Below, in pieces: positions 61,334 to 64,000 of a stretch of 64,000 bases of DNA; position 1 is the first letter of the stretch, and the number at the start of each line of letters is the position of its first letter. The translations under genes were made by a program, and so were the position numbers. The DNA lies in the NCBI RefSeq assembly GCF_012027555.1, contig NZ_SNUQ01000001.1, positions 434,001 through 498,000 of the forward strand. Direction: 5' to 3'. Source of the DNA: Thermococcus sp. CX2 (GTDB taxonomy: Archaea > Methanobacteriota_B > Thermococci > Thermococcales > Thermococcaceae). The notes beneath the pieces are model-generated. The model worked only from the letters and a program-made list of their open reading frames with translations. It made no database searches and was not told where the DNA came from.

Positions 61334-62542
61334 ATGAAGGTCGGGGTTGTTTTTGGGATCAGCGAGCTGGCCAATCCAAAGGATTTTGAGAAAAAGGCAT
61401 CGAAGTTCATAACCGAGCTAGCAAAGGAGTTCGACGTCGTTGGGGGTTTCTTCGTTTCGAGCAGGAGGGATTTCAGGGAAGCCAAGGGGGAAGTGGACTT
61501 CAACGGGGTTGATGCCATCGTCCTCTACCCGCTCACCGGTGGAACAGAAAACGCCCTGAAGGAGTTCGCGGTATATAGAAGGCCGATAATCATCTACGGC
61601 GATACTTTTAACAACTCAATAGCGGCTGGAATAGAGCTCAGAGAGTACTTCAGGGACAGGCTCGTCCCCTCGACCCTGGTTAAAGACTTCAACGAACTCA
61701 AAGCAGCCCTCCTCGGCTACGAGGACATGGGCGAGACCCTTGACAAGTCCCTCAAGATGCGTCTCGGCATCATCGGTAGGATCTCACCGTGGCTCATAAA
61801 TGAGAAGTTCGAGCTTCCCTACACGAGCATAAGCCTCAAGAAGTTCTACGAATACTACGAGGCAACAACCGACGCCGAGGGCTGGAAGGTCGTCGAGGAA
61901 ATAGTCGCCAAGGCGAGGGAAATAAAAGAGCCCCAGAGAGAGGACCTCGTCAAGGCTGGAAGGATTTACATCGCCATCAAGCGCATCCTAGAGGACTATC
62001 ACCTAGATGGTTTCACAATAGGCTGCTTTGACCTCATAATGAAGATAAAGGCCACACCCTGCCTTGCCCTTGCGATGTTCAATGCCGAGGGAATCCCGGC
62101 TGCATGCGAGGGAGAGCTGAACGCGCTCCTCGGGATGGCAATAGTGAGGCGCTTCTTCAACAAGCCAGCCTTCATGGGCAACATAGCAGATTACGGCGAC
62201 GATTACATCATCCTTGCCCACTGTACCGCCCCGCTCATAGGAGGATACATCATAAGGTCGCACTTCGAGAGCGGAATGGGAGTTGGCGTTGAGGTCGAGC
62301 TCCCCAAGGGGAAGGCTTCACTCCTCAAGATAAGGGGCAGAAAAGCGGTAGTGGCCAGTGTCGAAGTCGTTGGTAGGGAGCGCAGCGAGCATCGCTGCAG
62401 GACCCAGATGAAGCTCCGCATCGAGGAGGCAAGGGACTTCATAGACGGCACACTCGGAAACCACCATCTCCTCGTTTACGTGGACAGTGAGGAGCTGGCG
62501 GATCTGCTCAGCGAGCTTGGCTTCGAGGTTATGCTGTATTAA
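61334..62542 (+). CDS. L-fucose/L-arabinose isomerase-fold protein
   Basis: The 402-residue protein has the domain order of fucose isomerase-like proteins: an N-terminal Rossmann-like part (DAIVLYPLTGGTENALKEF), a middle domain with FTIGCFDLIMKIKATPCLAL and GIPAACEGELNALLGM, and a C-terminal barrel (ILAHCTAPLIGGYIIRSHFE). The EGE and HCT motifs correspond to metal ligand regions. It is shorter than true fucose isomerases (about 590 residues), so the substrate is uncertain. ATG 61334 follows GGTGAAAGC. Confidence 0.7.
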   Translation: MKVGVVFGISELANPKDFEKKASKFITELAKEFDVVGGFFVSSRRDFREAKGEVDFNGVDAIVLYPLTGGTENALKEFAVYRRPIIIYGDTFNNSIAAGIELREYFRDRLVPSTLVKDFNELKAALLGYEDMGETLDKSLKMRLGIIGRISPWLINEKFELPYTSISLKKFYEYYEATTDAEGWKVVEEIVAKAREIKEPQREDLVKAGRIYIAIKRILEDYHLDGFTIGCFDLIMKIKATPCLALAMFNAEGIPAACEGELNALLGMAIVRRFFNKPAFMGNIADYGDDYIILAHCTAPLIGGYIIRSHFESGMGVGVEVELPKGKASLLKIRGRKAVVASVEVVGRERSEHRCRTQMKLRIEEARDFIDGTLGNHHLLVYVDSEELADLLSELGFEVMLY

Positions 62543-62660
62543 CGTCCATACATTTGTCTTTAACTTCTCTTTATCCTCTATACTCCTAATGATCTTGGCC
62601 AAAAATTTATTAACCTTAAGTTACTTAATATGTATTGAGAAGTGGCAGGGGGTAAGTCGT

Positions 62661-62831
62661 ATGAGGCGAGCCCAGGCCGCAATAGAATACCTAATGATGA
62701 TGGCAATGGCCTTAGCTGTGGTCTTATTTACCATCAGAACGCTCCAGAGAACTGCCAGTAACGCCAGCAACCAAGTTACAAGAACTTCAGAAGAAATAAT
62801 AAAAACTATGAGCGAAATGATAGACAACTAA
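62661..62831 (+). CDS. Type IV pilin-like peptide with class III signal
   Basis: The 56-residue protein reads MRRAQAAIEYLMMMAMALAV at its start: two arginines, then Q-A-A-I-E-Y-L, the class III pattern cut by archaeal prepilin peptidase before Q, with a hydrophobic helix following. The rest is a short Thr/Ser/Asn-rich helix. It stands alone without pilus ATPase or platform genes nearby. A TATA-like TTTATTAAC lies about 50 bases upstream and AGGGGG precedes ATG 62661. Confidence 0.75.
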   Translation: MRRAQAAIEYLMMMAMALAVVLFTIRTLQRTASNASNQVTRTSEEIIKTMSEMIDN

Positions 62832-62837
62832 AGGGGC

Positions 62838-64000
62838 TCAGGCCCCGGACAGTGCTTTTTTTCCATAAAGCTTCAGGCCGAGCCAAGCCACCACACCGGC
62901 CCCGATGACTATTGGGTTCAGCGTTACTCCCGCCAGCCCAATGACCCCGAAGACAGCCCTGATCCACTTCTTCAGGTTGGTGCTGTAGAACCCTGTTAAG
63001 GCTATCGCCAGCAGGTACATCACGAACAGGGTCGCCGCCAGATAATATGCTACTCTAAGCACCATCATGAGGTTCCACTCGGCCACGGTTATGAGAAACA
63101 TCTCTGGGTGAGTGAAGTATATGTACGGCCCTATGTAACCCGCCAAAGCGTACTTCACCGCGTTCATCGCCGTCTTCCAGAAGTCTCCGCCAGCTATTGC
63201 AGAACCAGCGTAGCTCGCAAGCGCCACTGGTGGGGTAACGTCCGCCAAGATTCCGAAGTAGAACACGAAGAAGTGGGCCGAGAGCATTGCTATGAGCACT
63301 GTGTAGCCTGGAACCGGCTGGTTGTAGGGCTCTATGCTCCTGACGAGCATGTATATTGCAGGTGCAGCAACGAGGGAGGTTATGATATAGTTTGCCGTCG
63401 TCGGAACACCCATACCGAGAATGAGGCTGAACACCATGGTCAATATGAGGAGCAGCCAGAGGTGTCCTCCCGTGAGGGATATGAGGCGGTAGCCTATGTT
63501 GGTGAGCTCGCCGGTCATGGTAAGAACGCCCTGGATGAGGCCAGCACTGGCGGCGGCGAGCATAACGCTGACGCTAGTTTTTCCTGCGTCTATCATGGCC
63601 TCGTAAGTGGCGCGGTACATCATCCTGCCGCTGTCGTGGGGTGAGCGGTAGCCGACAAGGATCGAGAAGACTATTCCGAAGACGCCCGTCATGAGGACTA
63701 TCTGCTCTTTGGTCATGCCAAGGTACTTGGTGAGGGCTATGAAAAGCAGGAACATCGCGGTTATGTAGAACTTCTCGTTGAAGGCAACGCCCTTCTTCAT
63801 CACGCCGAGAACCACGAGGAGGATGAACATCGCCAATAGCATCATCGCGGTCTGTGTACCGATGTCTTTGCCGAGGAACATTAGCAGGGTGGCAATGATG
63901 GCTACGGCAACGTAGAGCTTCTCGTTTCCGTAAATCTCGTCCCTCGAAATCCACGCGACCCAGATGGCTACGCCGAGGGATGATATAGCTGCTATTTGAG
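62838..64000 (-). CDS. Fused TRAP transporter permease (partial)
   Basis: The frame is open to the right edge, so the start lies outside; about 387 codons are visible. Many membrane helices plus TRAP large-subunit motifs are present (GELTNIGYRLISLTGG, LILGMGVPTTANYIITS, FGILADVTPPVALASYAGSAIA, then WKTAMNAVKYALAGYIGPYI). The order matches fused 4TM-12TM TRAP permeases, which take up small organic acids with Na+ and a periplasmic-type binding protein. The C-terminal part seen here is intact. Its stop is six bases after the pilin-like gene's stop. Confidence 0.88.
   Translation of the reverse strand, partial: QIAAISSLGVAIWVAWISRDEIYGNEKLYVAVAIIATLLMFLGKDIGTQTAMMLLAMFILLVVLGVMKKGVAFNEKFYITAMFLLFIALTKYLGMTKEQIVLMTGVFGIVFSILVGYRSPHDSGRMMYRATYEAMIDAGKTSVSVMLAAASAGLIQGVLTMTGELTNIGYRLISLTGGHLWLLLILTMVFSLILGMGVPTTANYIITSLVAAPAIYMLVRSIEPYNQPVPGYTVLIAMLSAHFFVFYFGILADVTPPVALASYAGSAIAGGDFWKTAMNAVKYALAGYIGPYIYFTHPEMFLITVAEWNLMMVLRVAYYLAATLFVMYLLAIALTGFYSTNLKKWIRAVFGVIGLAGVTLNPIVIGAGVVAWLGLKLYGKKALSGA

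Overview
The window is chromosomal DNA of a hyperthermophilic euryarchaeon of the Thermococcales, most likely the genus Thermococcus. Evidence: a reverse gyrase beside the chromatin protein TrmBL2, SurR beside protein disulfide oxidoreductase, ADP-forming acetyl-CoA synthetase beta subunit, fused hexulose-6-phosphate synthase/isomerase, GGTG-type ribosome binding sites, TATA boxes, and a CRISPR repeat of the Thermococcus/Pyrococcus type ending in ATTGAAAC. Genes are dense, often overlapping by ATGA or TGATG, and there are no rRNA genes, insertion sequences or inteins.

Layout. 1-9.4 kb: end of a surface protein, M42 peptidase, a HEPN-like protein, CYTH phosphatase with a helical-repeat protein, a TrkH K+ transporter coupled to an ABC ATPase, methionine aminopeptidase, a probably frameshifted small membrane gene, tRNA-Ser and a CBS protein with a ribosome-hibernation-like tail. 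9.4-20.3 kb: UppP/sugar nucleotidyltransferase/DUF835 operon, MBL hydrolase, Nog1 GTPase, zinc-ribbon membrane protein, ribosomal protein S8e, membrane protein, CTP synthase, UPF0212 and DUF357, then an element with inverted ends lying 3' of a tRNA-Ala/tRNA-Val pair. 20.3-35.4 kb: M20 amidohydrolase, acetyltransferase, HAD phosphatase, TruD-Pth2, surface protein, AspRS with a KH protein, HD hydrolase, D-glutamate cyclase-like protein, HAD phosphatase, a divergent FtsZ/tubulin-fold protein, HPS-PHI, arginase-like protein, small zinc-ribbon and winged-helix genes and TrmBL2. 35.9-42.6 kb: reverse gyrase, SWIM protein, small unknown gene, DUF4139 protein, acdB.

42.7-54.9 kb is a complete CRISPR-Cas locus of the Cst kind (type I-B/Tneap, also called I-G in Pyrococcus): cas6, cas8 (cst1), a stand-alone small-subunit gene, cas7 (cst2), cas5t, cas3, cas4, cas1, a cas2 transcribed toward cas1 from the opposite strand, a leader, and an array of 36 intact repeats plus one decayed terminal repeat with 36 spacers. 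Cas6 should cut the array transcript to crRNAs; Cas8-Cas11-Cas7-Cas5 form the surveillance complex; Cas3 degrades targets; Cas4-Cas1-Cas2 add spacers at the leader end.

55-64 kb: the redox module pdo/surR/ferredoxin/geranylgeranyl reductase with a perfect SurR operator, topoisomerase I, a second copy of the tRNA-linked repeat 3' of a tRNA-Thr/tRNA-Pro pair, a HARP-type protein-only RNase P homologue, a sugar-isomerase-fold protein, a pilin-like peptide, and a fused TRAP permease running off the right edge.

Most notable: (1) a separate Cas11-like protein that is a visible paralogue of the C-terminus of the neighbouring Cas8, whose zinc-finger cysteines are absent and which carries a long coiled coil; (2) a family of hairpin elements with compensatory base changes placed just downstream of two-tRNA units; (3) an FtsZ-fold protein that kept the catalytic T7 loop but lost the GTP-binding signature; (4) a CBS-HPF-like fusion; (5) shared GTTACA/TGTAAC half-sites before cas4 and in the leader.
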